A stretch of 35,419 bases of DNA from Temnopleurus reevesii (lineage: Eukaryota; Echinodermata; Echinoidea; Temnopleuroida; Temnopleuridae). The stretch is taken from contig BQKZ01001724.1 of assembly GCA_036244855.1 (NCBI GenBank), forward strand, positions 25,953 through 61,371, read 5' to 3'. A program made the position numbers and the translations under genes. A model generated the notes under the pieces. That model searched no databases and was not told the origin of the DNA. It saw only the letters and a list, made by a program, of their open reading frames with translations. Shown here in pieces: positions 1 to 10,075 of the stretch; positions within the stretch are counted from its first letter, which is position 1, and each line of letters begins with the position of its first letter.

Positions 1-258
1 TGATGATGATGGTGATGATGATGATGATGATGATGGTGATGGTGATGATGATAATGATGATAATGATGGTAATTATGATGATGACGATAGTGACAATAAT
101 GATGATGATGATGATGGTAATGATGGTTATGATAGTGATGATGTTGATGATGATGATAATGATGATGATGATGATGGTGATGATGGTTATGATAGTGATG
201 ATGATGAGGAGGAGGAGGATGATGATAGAGGTGATGGCAGTGATGAGGATGGTGACAC
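1..258. repeat. (GAT)n-type trinucleotide microsatellite
   Basis: Nearly every triplet is a variant of TGA/GAT with occasional GGT or GGA interruptions, becoming GGA-rich near 205-220. It runs off the left edge of the window. It reads open in several frames as poly-Met/Val, which is a by-product of the repeat and not a gene. It directly abuts the degraded LINE that follows. Confidence 0.95.
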
Positions 259-263
259 TGATC

Positions 264-869
264 TTAAAACAATTACATGTGGAATACCACAAGGAAGCCT
301 ACTTGGTCCCCTCTTGTTTATCATCAATGATCTCTATAAATCAGCATATAATCTCTCTTTTATACTTTATGCAGACGACACAAATATATTTATTACTTAT
401 TAGTAATTCAAATTTGAAATACCTTTGTGATGAAGCAAATCGAGGACTTTCACAGGTATGTGAATGGTTTAGAGCAAGTAAATTATCCATAAATGTAAAA
501 AAAATGCAATTATATGATTTTTCATAATGGAAAGAAATTTTGTAAAGATAATATCATATATTAAGATTGATAACATAGTCTTACCAAGAGTGGATAAGGC
601 AAAGTTTCTTGGTGTTTATTTGGACAGTTCCCTCTCTTGGAAATATCATATTCCTGAAGTAGAAATCAAAATATCAAAAAGTATTGGCATTGTATCCAAA
701 ATCAAACACCTTCTTCCCGGATTGTGCTCTTGTCCTACCCTATTTAACCTATTGTAATCTTATCTGGGCAAACACAAACAAAACGAATGTCCGTAAGCTG
801 GTAGTCCTACAAAAAAAGATAGTTCGCATTATATCTGGGGCTAACTGCAACTGCAACACCTGCAACTGA
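264..869 (+). pseudogene. Reverse transcriptase fragment of LINE-A, broken by frameshifts
   Basis: Conceptual translation across several frames gives the order expected for a LINE reverse transcriptase. GIPQGSLLGPLLF is at 281-319 (the conserved PQGS block), and YADDT with the catalytic Asp pair is at 368-382. A thumb-like segment with EWFRASKLSINVKK is near 460-500, FLGVYLD..LSWKYHI near 606-653, and LPYLTYCNLIWANT then LVVLQKKIVRIISG near 737-840. These lie in at least three frames, with stops after the YADDT block (around 402) and near 524, so no functional protein can be made. In intact elements the enzyme copies the element RNA into nicked target DNA. The 5' endonuclease portion is absent. 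Confidence 0.88.
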
Positions 870-1129
870 AATGCTTGCTGTCAAGTGTTTAATACATCAG
901 ATGCTCTCTCTTGACATCGATATTTAATATTATAATGCCAAAATGTTTTTTCTTCCCATTGCTCTTCTTCTCTCTTACCTTTTCTATCTCTCAAACATTT
1001 TCCTTCCTCTACCCATCTCGTTTTATTCTTAAATTGTTTGCTTACTCCAAATGATAATATGTAATAATTTATTTTCTTTAACTTTTTTTTTCAAAGAGAT
1101 GATTTTTGTTTTACTTTGTTTTGTTGTAA

Positions 1130-1170
1130 AGGCGATCCCAACACAAGCTGTGCTTTCAGGGTACTCGCCT
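1130..1170 (+). other. Conserved 3' UTR stem-loop of LINE-A (copy 1)
   Basis: AGGCGATCCC pairs with GGGTACTCGCCT across a loop of about 19 nt that carries an ACACAAGC motif. The same arms occur at 22632-22674 in the second copy although the surrounding UTR has diverged. 3' stem-loops are known template-recognition elements for the reverse transcriptase in several LINE groups; that role here is inference. Confidence 0.6.
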
Positions 1171-1272
1171 CCTTTATTTTGTTTTACTTGTGATGTTATT
1201 TTGCTTTGATTATGTATATGAAAAAGGAAATAAATTAATTCAATTCAAAATTCAATTCAAAAATTCAATTAT

Positions 1273-1500
1273 AATGATGATGATGATTATGATGGTGGTG
1301 GTGGTGGTGATGATGATGATGATGATGATGATGGTGGTGATGGTGGTGATGATGATCATGATGATAATGATGAAATTTATGATGATAATGATGGTGATGA
1401 TTATGATGGTGATGATGATGATTTTGATGATGACGATGATGGTAATTATCATGCTGTTGATGATGATAGTGATGATGATGATGATGATGAAAATGAAGAT
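1273..1500. repeat. (GAT)n microsatellite downstream of LINE-A
   Basis: GAT/GGT triplets follow the LINE-A tail, with scattered AT-rich interruptions. Open reading on either strand yields only Met/Ile/Val runs. A weaker GATAATGATGATAC patch lies at 1628-1650. Confidence 0.93.
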
Positions 1501-1962
1501 ATGAATTTTAAGGATAAAAACAATGAAAATAATCACCCAAAAAAAATATTATTCCGTTTCGGATATTGGTGAAGATAGTTGCAAAAAGCAATGAAATGAT
1601 GATAATGGCATTTTTTTAGCGTTGGAGATGATAATGATGATACTGATTATGATCATAACAATAAGGATAGAAAATAAAAAAGGGAAAATAAAATAAATAC
1701 TAACAATAAATAAATCAACTATTATCAATTCTTACGATAAGAGAAGACTTCCAAATAATGCAAAATTGGTGCGAATGATAATGGACGTATTTAAAAACAT
1801 ATTAAACCTAAAGAAGAAGTTAAAGAAGAAGAAGAAGGACAAGAACAAAAGGAAGAAGAAGGAGAAGAAGAAGGAGAAGGAAAAGAAGAAGTATAAAAAT
1901 AAGCAGGAGAAGTAGATAAAAAGGTCAGACAAAGTATAATCGCATTCATCTTCACAGGCACG
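1501..1962. other. AT-rich spacer with GAA/GGA polypurine tract
   Basis: No gene is seen. From about 1812 to 1920 the plus strand is almost wholly purine (GAAGAAGAAGGA-type repeats), a simple repeat able to form triplex DNA in principle. The rest is AT-rich sequence without recognisable content. Confidence 0.75.
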
Positions 1963-1966
1963 TTAA

Positions 1967-2100
1967 AGGGGAATTACACCCAGACTTTAATGCGTGGTCA
2001 GTACATGAAAAAAAATATGATGAACAAACTTTGAAAATTTGAGCACCATTGGACAATCCGTTCAAAAGTTATGAATTTTCATGCTTTAATTCATTCAATT
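1967..2100. mobile_element. TTAA-foldback MITE family 1, solo left arm
   Basis: TTAA (1963-1966) is followed by AGGGGAATTACACCCAGAC and the family's internal blocks: GATGAACAAACT, AAAATTTGAGCA and CCGTTCAAAAGTTATGAA. It matches the left arm of the full copy starting at 2223 and stops where a GAC/GAT microsatellite begins near 2101, so only one arm remains. Confidence 0.75.
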
Positions 2101-2170
2101 AGACGATGATGACGACGATGACACCACAGTAGAAGCAAGAGATGGTGACACGTCAGGATATCACTCCAGG

Positions 2171-2188
2171 GCATATATATATATATAT
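2171..2188. repeat. (AT)n dinucleotide run
   Basis: An uninterrupted alternating AT run lies between the solo arm and the full MITE copy. It is a simple repeat only. Confidence 0.85.
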
Positions 2189-2222
2189 CATTTTATTTTC
2201 GATGGTTGATGATTGGTCTTAA

Positions 2223-2808
2223 AGGGGAACTACACTCAGACATTAAATTGTGATCATTAGATGAAGAAAAATAAGATGAACAAACTGTGAAAAATTGAGC
2301 AAAATCGGATAATCCATTCAAAGGTTATTAATTTTCAAAGTTTTGATTTACACCCCTCATGGGCTCCTTAAATTGGCAAACGTACAGGCACAAAATGGCT
2401 GCCAACATAGAGAACTCTCCATTCACTTTGTACACACAATTTCAAATTTTCTTCGTTTTCCAGAAAAGTAGACAGAATTTTTTTCGGTTAAATATATTAT
2501 AGCCACATCAATTCTACACGCATTCCAGAAAGAATGGTGGTGATTCCTCATTTGAAATATGATATTGATCCATTTTCAATAAATTCATATACAAAGTGAA
2601 TGAGGAGTTCTCCATGTATGACATCACAGATTATGCTAATTGGCAATACGTTGCCAATTCAAGGGTGCCCAGCACAGGTGGAAATGATAACTTTGAACAT
2701 TCAGAACTTTTGAACAGATAATACGATTTTGCTCAAATTTTCACAGTTTGTTCATCTTATATTTCTTCATTTACTGACCATACATCATTGTATGGGTGTA
2801 ATTCCCCT
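2223..2808. mobile_element. TTAA-foldback MITE family 1, full copy (subfamily a)
   Basis: The 586-bp element is flanked by TTAA on both sides (2219-2222 and 2809-2812), beginning AGGGGAAC and ending with the reverse complement ATTCCCCT. Long imperfect inverted arms carry GAACAAACTGTGAAAAATTG and its complement, and the core has AAATGGCTGCC and ACTCTCCATTCACTTTGTAC facing AAGTGAATGAGGAGTTCTCC. No coding capacity is seen. Perfect TTAA flanks are the hallmark of piggyBac-type insertion, but the ends do not match canonical piggyBac termini, so the mobilising enzyme is inferred. Confidence 0.85.
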
Positions 2809-2812
2809 TTAA

Positions 2813-3854
2813 GGATGAGATTGACAGCCATTATTGCTTTTGGGCAGATGAGACATGATTGCTGAGAAATATCTTAAGGCTATGGATTGAAAGAGGTTCA
2901 TCATGGTGAAAAATAATTGGAGACGGCTGATAAGATGCGCGATCGTAGAACGTTTTTGCGAATCGTGTGACAGCTGATAAACTCTCTTCAATCAATATCC
3001 TAAGGGTCGATCTATTACTCTTAAAAAGGGAATTGTCTTTGATTAATTAAATTTGATTTTCTCAACTAATGTCTCACTGAACCATTCATAAAATAGGGTA
3101 GGAAAAACCAGCAGAGATTAAAGATTACCATTTAAAAAATTAAATTGAAAATGACATATGTATTAATCCATGAATTAGTGAATCCAACATTGATTTCAAT
3201 TCATTCCAATATATACCTTTGTGTAATCAACCGTTTCCAGGGCATTTGTAGCGTAGGCTTGTTAATCGCTACGATGTTCAAACATTATTTTTACTGAAAA
3301 GAAAATCTGAAATGTACATACAATTTCTATTATAATGGTCCCTATTGTGCAATATTTACTTCAACCGCAGGAATTCGATTCGATTTTCTACCTAAAAATG
3401 ACATGACCTGCATGAATCGGCATAGTAGCCCGCTGTCTGATCTTCTATTTCAAATATCAAATCCACAGATCTGACACATATTCCATTAGCGAAAACAATC
3501 TCTGTTCTCAGCTGAAACTTATCCAAACAAACTGACAATTCTGGGAACAAGATGAATGGGTGGATGCATGTACTTCATCTTGTATTGGCAGATGACTTCC
3601 CCCAAATACACGAGCGAATAGAACAAGAAGGATGACATGTTCTGGATTTATGCGAACTCAATTTTATCCCGAAGCCAGGGTATCGATGTAATTTGCTCTA
3701 ATAACGGTTCTCGTTATCACACAGCATTTTCTTGTGAATCCTTGCACAATAAGAAAAAAGGGGCTTACAAAGGAAGCAAACCATCGCGAACAGGTGCAAC
3801 AATGCACCCTGCCGAATTGTACCGTTTCCTTAGTCAATTAAATATTGGATTTCC
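2813..3854. other. Intergenic, nothing recognised
   Basis: AT-rich sequence without a supportable gene, RNA or repeat. The short open frames present have no domain similarity that I recognise. Confidence 0.6.
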
Positions 3855-3945
3855 CATCATCATCACCATCGTCATCGTAACCAATATTATCATCATCGTC
3901 ACCACCATCACCATCATAATCGTCACAATCATGATTCTCTTCATC
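3855..3945. repeat. (ATC)n microsatellite upstream of LINE-B
   Basis: CATCATCACC/GTCATC triplets, the complement of the GAT repeat type at the left edge of the window. The repeat ends a few bases before LINE-B coding similarity starts. Confidence 0.9.
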
Positions 3946-3954
3946 ACGTTTTTC

Positions 3955-4577
3955 TATAGAGGTGTACAATTGCATAACTCAATTCCGATCCATATTCGAA
4001 AATGCCCAACGCTTGCCTCATTTAAAACAAGCTCTAATTCATATTTTGCAAATCAAACAATAATCGTTTTTACCATATATTTAGTCAAAAACAAATTTCA
4101 AACACCTTTTATCCATATTATTTTACTGTGGCCCTACAGTAAGTTGTTTTTTTTTTTTAACTTTTTATATTTTAAGTTGCTTTTTAATCACGTTTGCACA
4201 GGGGGGGGGGGGGGGGGGGGTAGTGTGGTTGGGATTGTATAGGATAAAATGTTTTCATTGAATTTTTGTATTGTTAGACTTTTATTTCTTATTTCTTTTG
4301 CTCATATTTTCTGTTTTCTGTTTTCTGTTTCTGCACCTGATATTGGGCTGTCCAGCCGTCTCTCTCCTCTCTCTTCTTTTTAACCTCTTTTATTCATATA
4401 CATATTATGAATTTTGCTGCTTGCCATGCTTTTTTTTATCTGGTAATTATTGTAATTTTTCTTATGATGTATATATAATCTTTACGTTCTTTTGTATGTT
4501 GTATATAATTCCATTTTTTGTATTTGTTGTGTTATCTTTTTTTATGACGGAAATAAAACAAACAAACAAACAAACCA
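3955..4577 (+). mobile_element. LINE-B: extreme 3' end of a non-LTR retrotransposon
   Basis: The reading near 3958-4050 gives VQLHNSIPIHIRKCPTLASF followed by KTSSNSYF. This matches the usual C-terminal end of Jockey/CR1-group LINE proteins, where a W/LNSLP..IR..SL..FK block precedes the stop. A long T-rich 3' UTR follows, ending GGAAATAAA and then (AAAC)n at 4556-4575. A run of 20 G (4201-4220) interrupts the UTR. Only the last ~40 residues of protein remain, and the element is 5'-truncated and dead. It lies between two ATC microsatellites. Confidence 0.7.
4201..4220 (+). repeat. G homopolymer (20 nt)
   Basis: A pure G run inside the LINE-B 3' UTR. Similar runs occur at 14440-14452, 19055-19072, 21091-21101, 24721-24730 and 26840-26851. 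Lengths may be unreliable because homopolymers are difficult to sequence. Confidence 0.9.
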
Positions 4578-5455
4578 CCATTACAATCACCAACGCCCTC
4601 ATCATCATCGCCATTATCATCACCATCATCATCATCACCATCATCATCAGTACCATCACCATCATCATCATCATCATCACCATCACCATCATCACCATCA
4701 TCATCATCACCGTCATCATCATCATCATAACCAGCACCATCATCATCATCACCATCATCACCATCATTGTCATTCATCATCATCATCATCATCACCATCG
4801 ACATCGTCACGAATATCACCATCATCATCATCATCATCATCACCAACATCATCATCATCATCACCATCATTCCCATCGTCATATCATCATCATCACCATA
4901 ATCATCATCACCATCATCACCATCATTCCCATCATCATCATCAATACCACCTTCTTAATCATCATCATCACCATCATCACCATCATCGTCATTCATCATC
5001 ATCATCATCATCATCACCATCGTCATCACCATCGACATCGTCACGAATATCACCATCATCATCATCATCACCAACATCATCACCATCATCACCATCATTC
5101 CCATCATCATCATCATCATCACCATAATCATCATCACCATCATCACCATCATTCCCATCATCATCATCATCATCAACACCACCTTCTTAATCATCATCAT
5201 CACCATTATCACCATCATCGTCATTCATCATCATCATCATCATCATCATCATCGTCATCACCATCGACATCGTCACGAATATCACCATCATCATCATCAT
5301 CACCAACATCATCACCATCATCACCATCATTCCCATCATCATCATCATCATCACCATAATCATCATCACCATCATCACCATCATTCCCATCATCATCATC
5401 ATCATCAACACCACCTTCTTAATCATCATCATCACCATTATCACCATCATCGTCA

Positions 5456-5486
<31 letters not shown>

Positions 5487-5556
5487 CCATCATCACCATC
5501 ATCACCATCATCATCATCATCAACACCACCTTCTTAATCATCATCATCACCATGCG
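4578..5556. repeat. (ATC)n array with 232-bp higher-order repeat
   Basis: About 980 bp of CAT/ATC triplets. Landmark CTTCTTAATC falls at 4951, 5183, 5415 and 5530 (spacing 232, 232, 115). Landmark ACATCGTCACGAATATCACC falls near 4801, 5035 and 5267. A ~232-bp segment has therefore been tandemly triplicated, with a shortened last unit. Frames through it read as poly-His/Ser/Arg on plus and poly-Met/Asp on minus, and are not genes. Confidence 0.93.
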
Positions 5557-5722
5557 CAATAAAATCCTGATCCACTCATCAATGTATCAAAGTTCCACCT
5601 TGGTATTTTCTTGGTCTTGTACCTTCGGCCATATTAAAAAATACTTTATTTATATTATATCATTTGTACATTGCAACAACCCACTTAAATTTCAAACAAA
5701 TCAAAATAATATACAAGACTAT

Positions 5723-5875
5723 GGGGGTGTTGTTCAAAATCAACTGCAATAACGCGCATTTTCATTCGCGCACTGTATGCGCATTTAACAAGACGCGCAT
5801 GAAACAATGATTTTGATTGGCAGGTTCCGATCAACTGCAACTTGCGATCAATTGCAACTATTAAACAACACCCCC
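5723..5875. mobile_element. GGGGGTGTTG MITE, copy 1
   Basis: A 153-bp element with perfect GGGGGTGTTG / CAACACCCCC ends, flanked by TAT on both sides (5720-5722, 5876-5878). Sub-terminal blocks are ATCAACTGCAA, and TGCGCATTTAACAAGACGCG around the centre. Other copies are at 10903, 17826 and 35360. A 3-bp target duplication with G-rich ends is suggestive of the PIF/Harbinger superfamily; this is inference. Confidence 0.85.
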
Positions 5876-6054
5876 TATATCTATATCTCACAAATAAATG
5901 CCAGTTTTCGCCGTTAAGCATATATAAGTACGATCTTTCAATCTTATCATAAACTGGAGAAAACTATGTCTGAAAAGAAAATAAAAGACGACGGATGTCT
6001 CCCATATACAGTGTTATTAACTTGATGCCTGCTAGATTGCTGAACTGCAATATA

Positions 6055-6743
6055 AACTCCTCAAAAAAAAGTTTGGAAATCTAAGTTTACGGACACATAG
6101 CATAAATGTGGGAAATCTACATCCATATCGAGTCATATCACTGAAAAGAGTGTTTTATTATCTAAAGATTGACACCTCATTTGTTTCCAGAGGTTATTTA
6201 ACAGCTGAGTAATTTCCTTTGAAGTATAAAAAAAAAGTATGGACGCAAAAGCTGCAAATCAGTAATATTGATCTATTGTAATCATGTTGTTTAACTATGG
6301 ATGTTAATGGATACAGGCATGTGAACGGATAGATCGATGAATAAAATAACGAAAAATCGATGCTAATCAACTTGTAAAGATGTTTATTACAATTACCGGT
6401 AACAATCTAAAAATCTCACCTGAAAAAAAGCTCATTTATTCATTATTTTACTCTTTAATTAATCGTTTCTTCCTGCTCTTGTATCAAGTGTACTCATTCA
6501 AAACCACATTTTGATGGTGACACTACAGTAAGTCATTTACAAATTTTGCAGTTTTTACTCTCATACCATTGTTACTTTCAAATGGAATTGCTTAGCCGTG
6601 AAATAACATCTGTAAATAAATGAGGTGTCGTTCTTTAGGTAATAAATCACCCTTTTCAGTGATATTGCTCGATATGGAAATCAATTTCCCATATCTTTGC
6701 TATGTGTCCGTAAACTTAGATTTCCAAACTTTTTTGAGGAGTT
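6055..6743. mobile_element. Foldback element with ~48-bp terminal inverted repeats
   Basis: The left end reads AACTCCTC, an A run, then GTTTGGAAATCTAAG and ACGGACACATAGC. The right end carries the reverse complement (GCTATGTGTCCGT to GAGGAGTT). Both ends are bordered by TA (6053-6054, 6744-6745), as expected for a Tc1/mariner-type insertion. Sub-terminal arms also pair (TGACACCTCATTTGTTT against AAATGAGGTGTCG). The ~690-bp interior has no transposase frame, so it is non-autonomous. Confidence 0.8.
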
Positions 6744-7028
6744 TACATGTACATGTATTTAAATGAGAAGAATAAAACTGGAATAATGGTTTAAATGGTA
6801 GGCAAGAGTTACAATAAGCGTAATAAGATCATGATGAATATTTAGGGTAATACGGTATTTCATCCGGCTGAGACTCCGATTCCCCCAAAATACTCACAAA
6901 AACATCTTTGCGTTTATAGCCAATTAGCCAACCGTCTGTCCATGCGTTGAGAGACGCATAAGTATGGATTAAAGACGTTTAGTTGATGCCCAAGGCGTTC
7001 ACAAGTCGAGTGCCGACCAGACGTCTTT

Positions 7029-7597
7029 GAAAGGAAAGTCTACCCAAAAATAACATTCTTCAACAGGAGCAGAAAAATTAGATGAACAGAACAAAAATGT
7101 TTGAGAAAAATTGGACATCTAATATAAGAAAGTAATGAATGTTTATATATTTAGACAAATTGGCAACTGATGACGTCATAGGTGCACAACTGACCATTTA
7201 TTACATTCATATCAATGTCATAAAATGTTACTTTTCTCCCCAAAATATGATTTCCTCAACACTTTAACCTTAGAATATCTTTATGATAGATAAGTTGATC
7301 CATTACTCGCATGTTAACATTCATACAAACTTTACAACTTTCTGTAAAAATGAGGAATTTTGCACCATATTTATGATGAAAACTCTAGCAAGTTGTGCAC
7401 CCATCAGTGCCCATGATGTCATCAAATTGGCAACATCTCTGGAAATTTCCACTGATTTGCCCATTTTTACAAATCTTTAAAAATTCCTAACTTTCTTATT
7501 ACTTGCCCGATTTTCTTCAAACTTTTTTTGTTTTACTCACCAATTTTTTCTGCTTCTGGTAAAAAAAAATATCATTTTTGGGTAGACTCTTCTTTCA
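7029..7597. mobile_element. Foldback MITE (GTCTACCCAAAAAT family)
   Basis: The left arm GAAAGGAAAGTCTACCCAAA mirrors the right end, whose complement is GAAAGAAGAGTCTACCCAAA. Further inward, GCAGAAAAATT, GTTTGAGAAAAATTGG, AATTGGCAACTGATGACGTC and GGTGCACAACT each have a mirrored counterpart on the other arm (for example GATGTCATCAAATTGGCAAC). This gives a ~570-bp palindrome with a short unique centre near 7210-7320. No coding content. Confidence 0.8.
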
Positions 7598-7783
7598 ACG
7601 CCAATGAAGCGCTTTCTCCACTCTGTATTTCTGCGTTCACGGGACGCTTTTAAACTGCATGAATGTCGAGGAGGCGAAAACTATGGAAAAGTTCTTATTG
7701 AACTTTATTGTCACACTGGGACTTTCGTTTCAGGTATTACTTTTCATTTCAGCTTATACACTAAAAAATATATAAGAGTACTG

Positions 7784-7952
7784 GGCGGTGTTTCACCAAA
7801 TCATTCTTAAAGTTACGCACGACTTTACGTTCGACTGGTATCAGTTCTTGCGCTGAATGCGCGTGATAGTGTGAACCATTAAGCACAAAAAGGGGTACCA
7901 GTCGAACGTAAAGTCGTGCGTAAAGTCTTTATTATCTTGGTGAAACACCACC
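7784..7952. mobile_element. GTGTTTCACCAA MITE, copy 1
   Basis: A 169-bp palindromic element. GGCGGTGTTTCACCAA at the left mirrors TTGGTGAAACACCACC at the right, and the interior holds matching arms around GACTTTACGTTCGACTGGTA and its complement. Related copies lie at 28364-28739, 31543-31956 and partly at 34680-34800. Confidence 0.82.
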
Positions 7953-8073
7953 TTGGTATTATAAAAGAACAAAACAACATGATTTTATTTCATATTAGTG
8001 GCGGTTATGCATGGTCTACCCGGGGTAACAAATTCACTCGGTTAATCCTCATTCATTCTGACAGTGCAGCTGG

Positions 8074-8155
8074 GGCCAGGACGGGGCTCGAACCAGAGAC
8101 CTTCCGATTATAACAACGGAGCTCTAACCATGGAGCCACTCAATCCCGACCGGAG
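8074..8155 (-). repeat. tRNA-derived SINE head (minus strand)
   Basis: Read on the minus strand, TGGCTCCATGGTTAGAGC (8138-8121) resembles a pol III A box with D-arm, and GGTTCGAGCCCC (8094-8083) is a good B box, at tRNA-like spacing. A degenerate anticodon arm reads TCCG...CGGA. The acceptor arms do not pair well, so it is a tRNA-derived SINE head or tRNA pseudogene, not a working tRNA. The SINE body would extend toward about 8000. Confidence 0.55.
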
Positions 8156-8298
8156 TAAAATTGAATCACAAATTTTACAAATTTGTTAATGCAAGCTTGC
8201 GCATTCAGGTACGCGAATTAATGCGTAAAAGTGTAAAACAATTACATCCCATCACCCGTCAAATAAAACAATGGCGTAAAATTACATCTTTACACATC

Positions 8299-8489
8299 TC
8301 GTACGTGTTTTCACGAAATGACGGGAGCTAAAGGGTATTGCTGCTTGAAAAAAATCCTGACATACCGTCAATTGAACAGACATCCTATCGAACAACGTGT
8401 TCTATAAAAGGACATGTTTCAATGGATTTGTAGCTCATTTCGTGTAACAATACTCTCTGGCTCCCGCCACCTCGTGAAAACACGGACGA
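8299..8489 (-). mobile_element. CGTGTTTTCACGA foldback element, copy 1
   Basis: Ends TCGTACGTGTTTTCACGA and TCGTGAAAACACGGACGA are mirror copies, with a further paired block GACGGGAGC / GCTCCCGCC. The interior (GATTTGTAGCTCATTTCGTG) matches the complement of the next copy's interior, so the two copies lie in opposite orientation. The strand is arbitrary and only marks relative orientation. Confidence 0.8.
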
Positions 8490-8614
8490 TCTGATACAAG
8501 AAATTGCTTTTATTTACTTTTTTTTTCGAATTGCCTATACCTTCTTAACCTGGCAGCCCTCTGTTTTAAAGGCTTACCATGCTTACTCATACCTTTCCGT
8601 TGAAGGCCAACATA

Positions 8615-8816
8615 TCGTCCGTGTTTTCACGAAGTGACGGGAGCCAGAGGGTATTTTTACATGAAATGAGTTACAAATCCATTGAAATGTGTCCTTCTAT
8701 GTAGAATTAACACGTTGTTTGATAGGATGCCCGTTGAATTGGCGCTATGTCGGGATTTGTTTATCTTCATGCAACAATACCATTTGGCTCCGTTCGCTTT
8801 GTGAAAACACGGACGA
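8615..8816 (+). mobile_element. CGTGTTTTCACGA foldback element, copy 2
   Basis: TCGTCCGTGTTTTCACGAAG at the left and TTTGTGAAAACACGGACGA at the right form the terminal inverted repeats. The interior ATGAAATGAGTTACAAATCC is the reverse complement of the interior of the copy at 8299-8489. About 125 bp separate the two. Confidence 0.8.
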
Positions 8817-9000
8817 TATTTCTAGTGTTCATCGTGACGCTCCAGCGACGCAGAAATACGGAAAAACGACGCTTAGATTACACCAAAGCGTGTGTATGTC
8901 GAGCGCAGGACGAACGCCTCCAATGTGGGCCAAGCTTTGCATTGCTGCGTTCACGGAACGTCATGAACGCTAGGGAGACGTTTACTATATACACAAAGAG

Positions 9001-9479
9001 GTGAGTCCACCAATACGTGCGAGAATTGTGTCATCAGTGAACTCCTTTACAATCAGATACAGATATCTGATGGCAACAGAAACACATGTAGTACTGACAG
9101 CACTTAAAAGTAATTTAACCCAGACATCATGTGAAGTACATGGTACTTGCGATGAGATTCCTTTTTATCACAAAAAATATACTTATTTGAATGGTACAAT
9201 ATTATAGTCATTTCAGAGGCAAGTCGTCCACATTGCACATTTTGAATGTGTATGCACGTTGCATATATTTCATCTATACAGTGTACTACGCAGAATATCT
9301 TTTTTTCACTTCAAAATTTCCAATATACCAAGGAAGAAAAAATGTGCAAAAGCAATACAAATTATGAAATCAAAATATGAGAGATTCCAGCCTCAGCTCA
9401 GACTGTACTTCTGGACGGAAAACGTGTGTCCATTTACAAGTTTTAAACAGTTACCCCACGCCGAAAATAACATGCTTTG
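9001..9479. other. Intergenic, nothing recognised
   Basis: No gene, RNA or clear repeat is seen. The stretch just before it (8820-9000) shares short phrases such as CTGCGTTCACGG with 7639-7660, perhaps an unidentified dispersed repeat. Confidence 0.5.
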
Positions 9480-9660
9480 ATTAAAAGTGCAAAATTCAGA
9501 CGAACATATAAAAAAAAAAGTTTGAATGAAATCGGGCAAAAAGTATTCAACAAAGTAACGATTTTTAGCAGTTATAGTTTTAGCCAATTGGCAACTTTGG
9601 ACCACGTGACATCACGTGCTGATGACGTACGTTCGTAATTCCTCTACAATTGGCACATTA
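9480..9660. mobile_element. Possible solo arm related to the 7029-7597 MITE
   Basis: AAAGTTTGAATGAAATCGGG, then CAATTGGCAAC and a TGAC(G/A)TCA-like block, follow the same order as one arm of the element at 7029-7597. Similarity is patchy and no opposite arm is seen. Confidence 0.4.
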
Positions 9661-10075
9661 TGTTTCATTGCTCTGTAGACTTCTCGCTTTTTCGTCTTTA
9701 AAGCAAAGCACTATTTAGTGATGAATTCAGTTCAATATACATTCATCAGTTATGATCAGGGAATGTATGGCTTCAAGTAAGTCTCGTGTAAAAGATGAAA
9801 TGATAAATTATCATATGATAAAATATCATTGGATAAATAGGATTTTAATAAACAATCAATACTAATAATAAAATTAATTAATATAATTAATTGCTCTAAT
9901 GAAGAAGATTTGAGTATTTTCAACATATCTTCAGTAACGTATCGAGTACCAAACTATTTGAATAATAATATTAATTAATTGCATAGATATGAAATTGAAT
10001 GTTTCGATAATTATTTTCTTTTAGACTATATTGTTTTAGTACAATTTAGTATGTTTGTTATTGTTGTTCAATACC

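Larger units (their letters stand above)
259..1272 (+). mobile_element. LINE-A: 5'-truncated non-LTR retrotransposon, reverse transcriptase plus 3' UTR
   Basis: This is a decayed LINE in plus orientation. It contains the second half of a reverse transcriptase (264-869), then a 3' UTR with a hairpin at 1130-1170, then GGAAATAAA and an irregular ATTCA-rich tail ending near 1272. The 3' UTR from about 858 onward is repeated at 22396-22758, which fixes the end of the element. The C-terminal part of the protein that normally follows the LQKK-RII block appears to be deleted. Clade is uncertain; Jockey, CR1, L2 and Rex1-like groups all have this arrangement. Both ends abut GAT microsatellite. Confidence 0.85.

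Noticed and set aside
1..240. Methionine-rich open frame at the left edge
   Set aside because: Product of (ATG)n repeats, joined by chance to one frame of the LINE-A reverse transcriptase relic.
4271..5359. Long open frames encoding poly-His/Ser/Arg (plus) and poly-Met/Asp (minus)
   Set aside because: They are translations of the (ATC)n microsatellite; several overlapping frames on both strands are open because the repeat lacks stop triplets.
8074..8155. Functional tRNA gene
   Set aside because: A and B boxes are present, but acceptor-stem pairing and anticodon arm are degenerate; a SINE head fits better. The same applies at 14738, 16188 and 35318.
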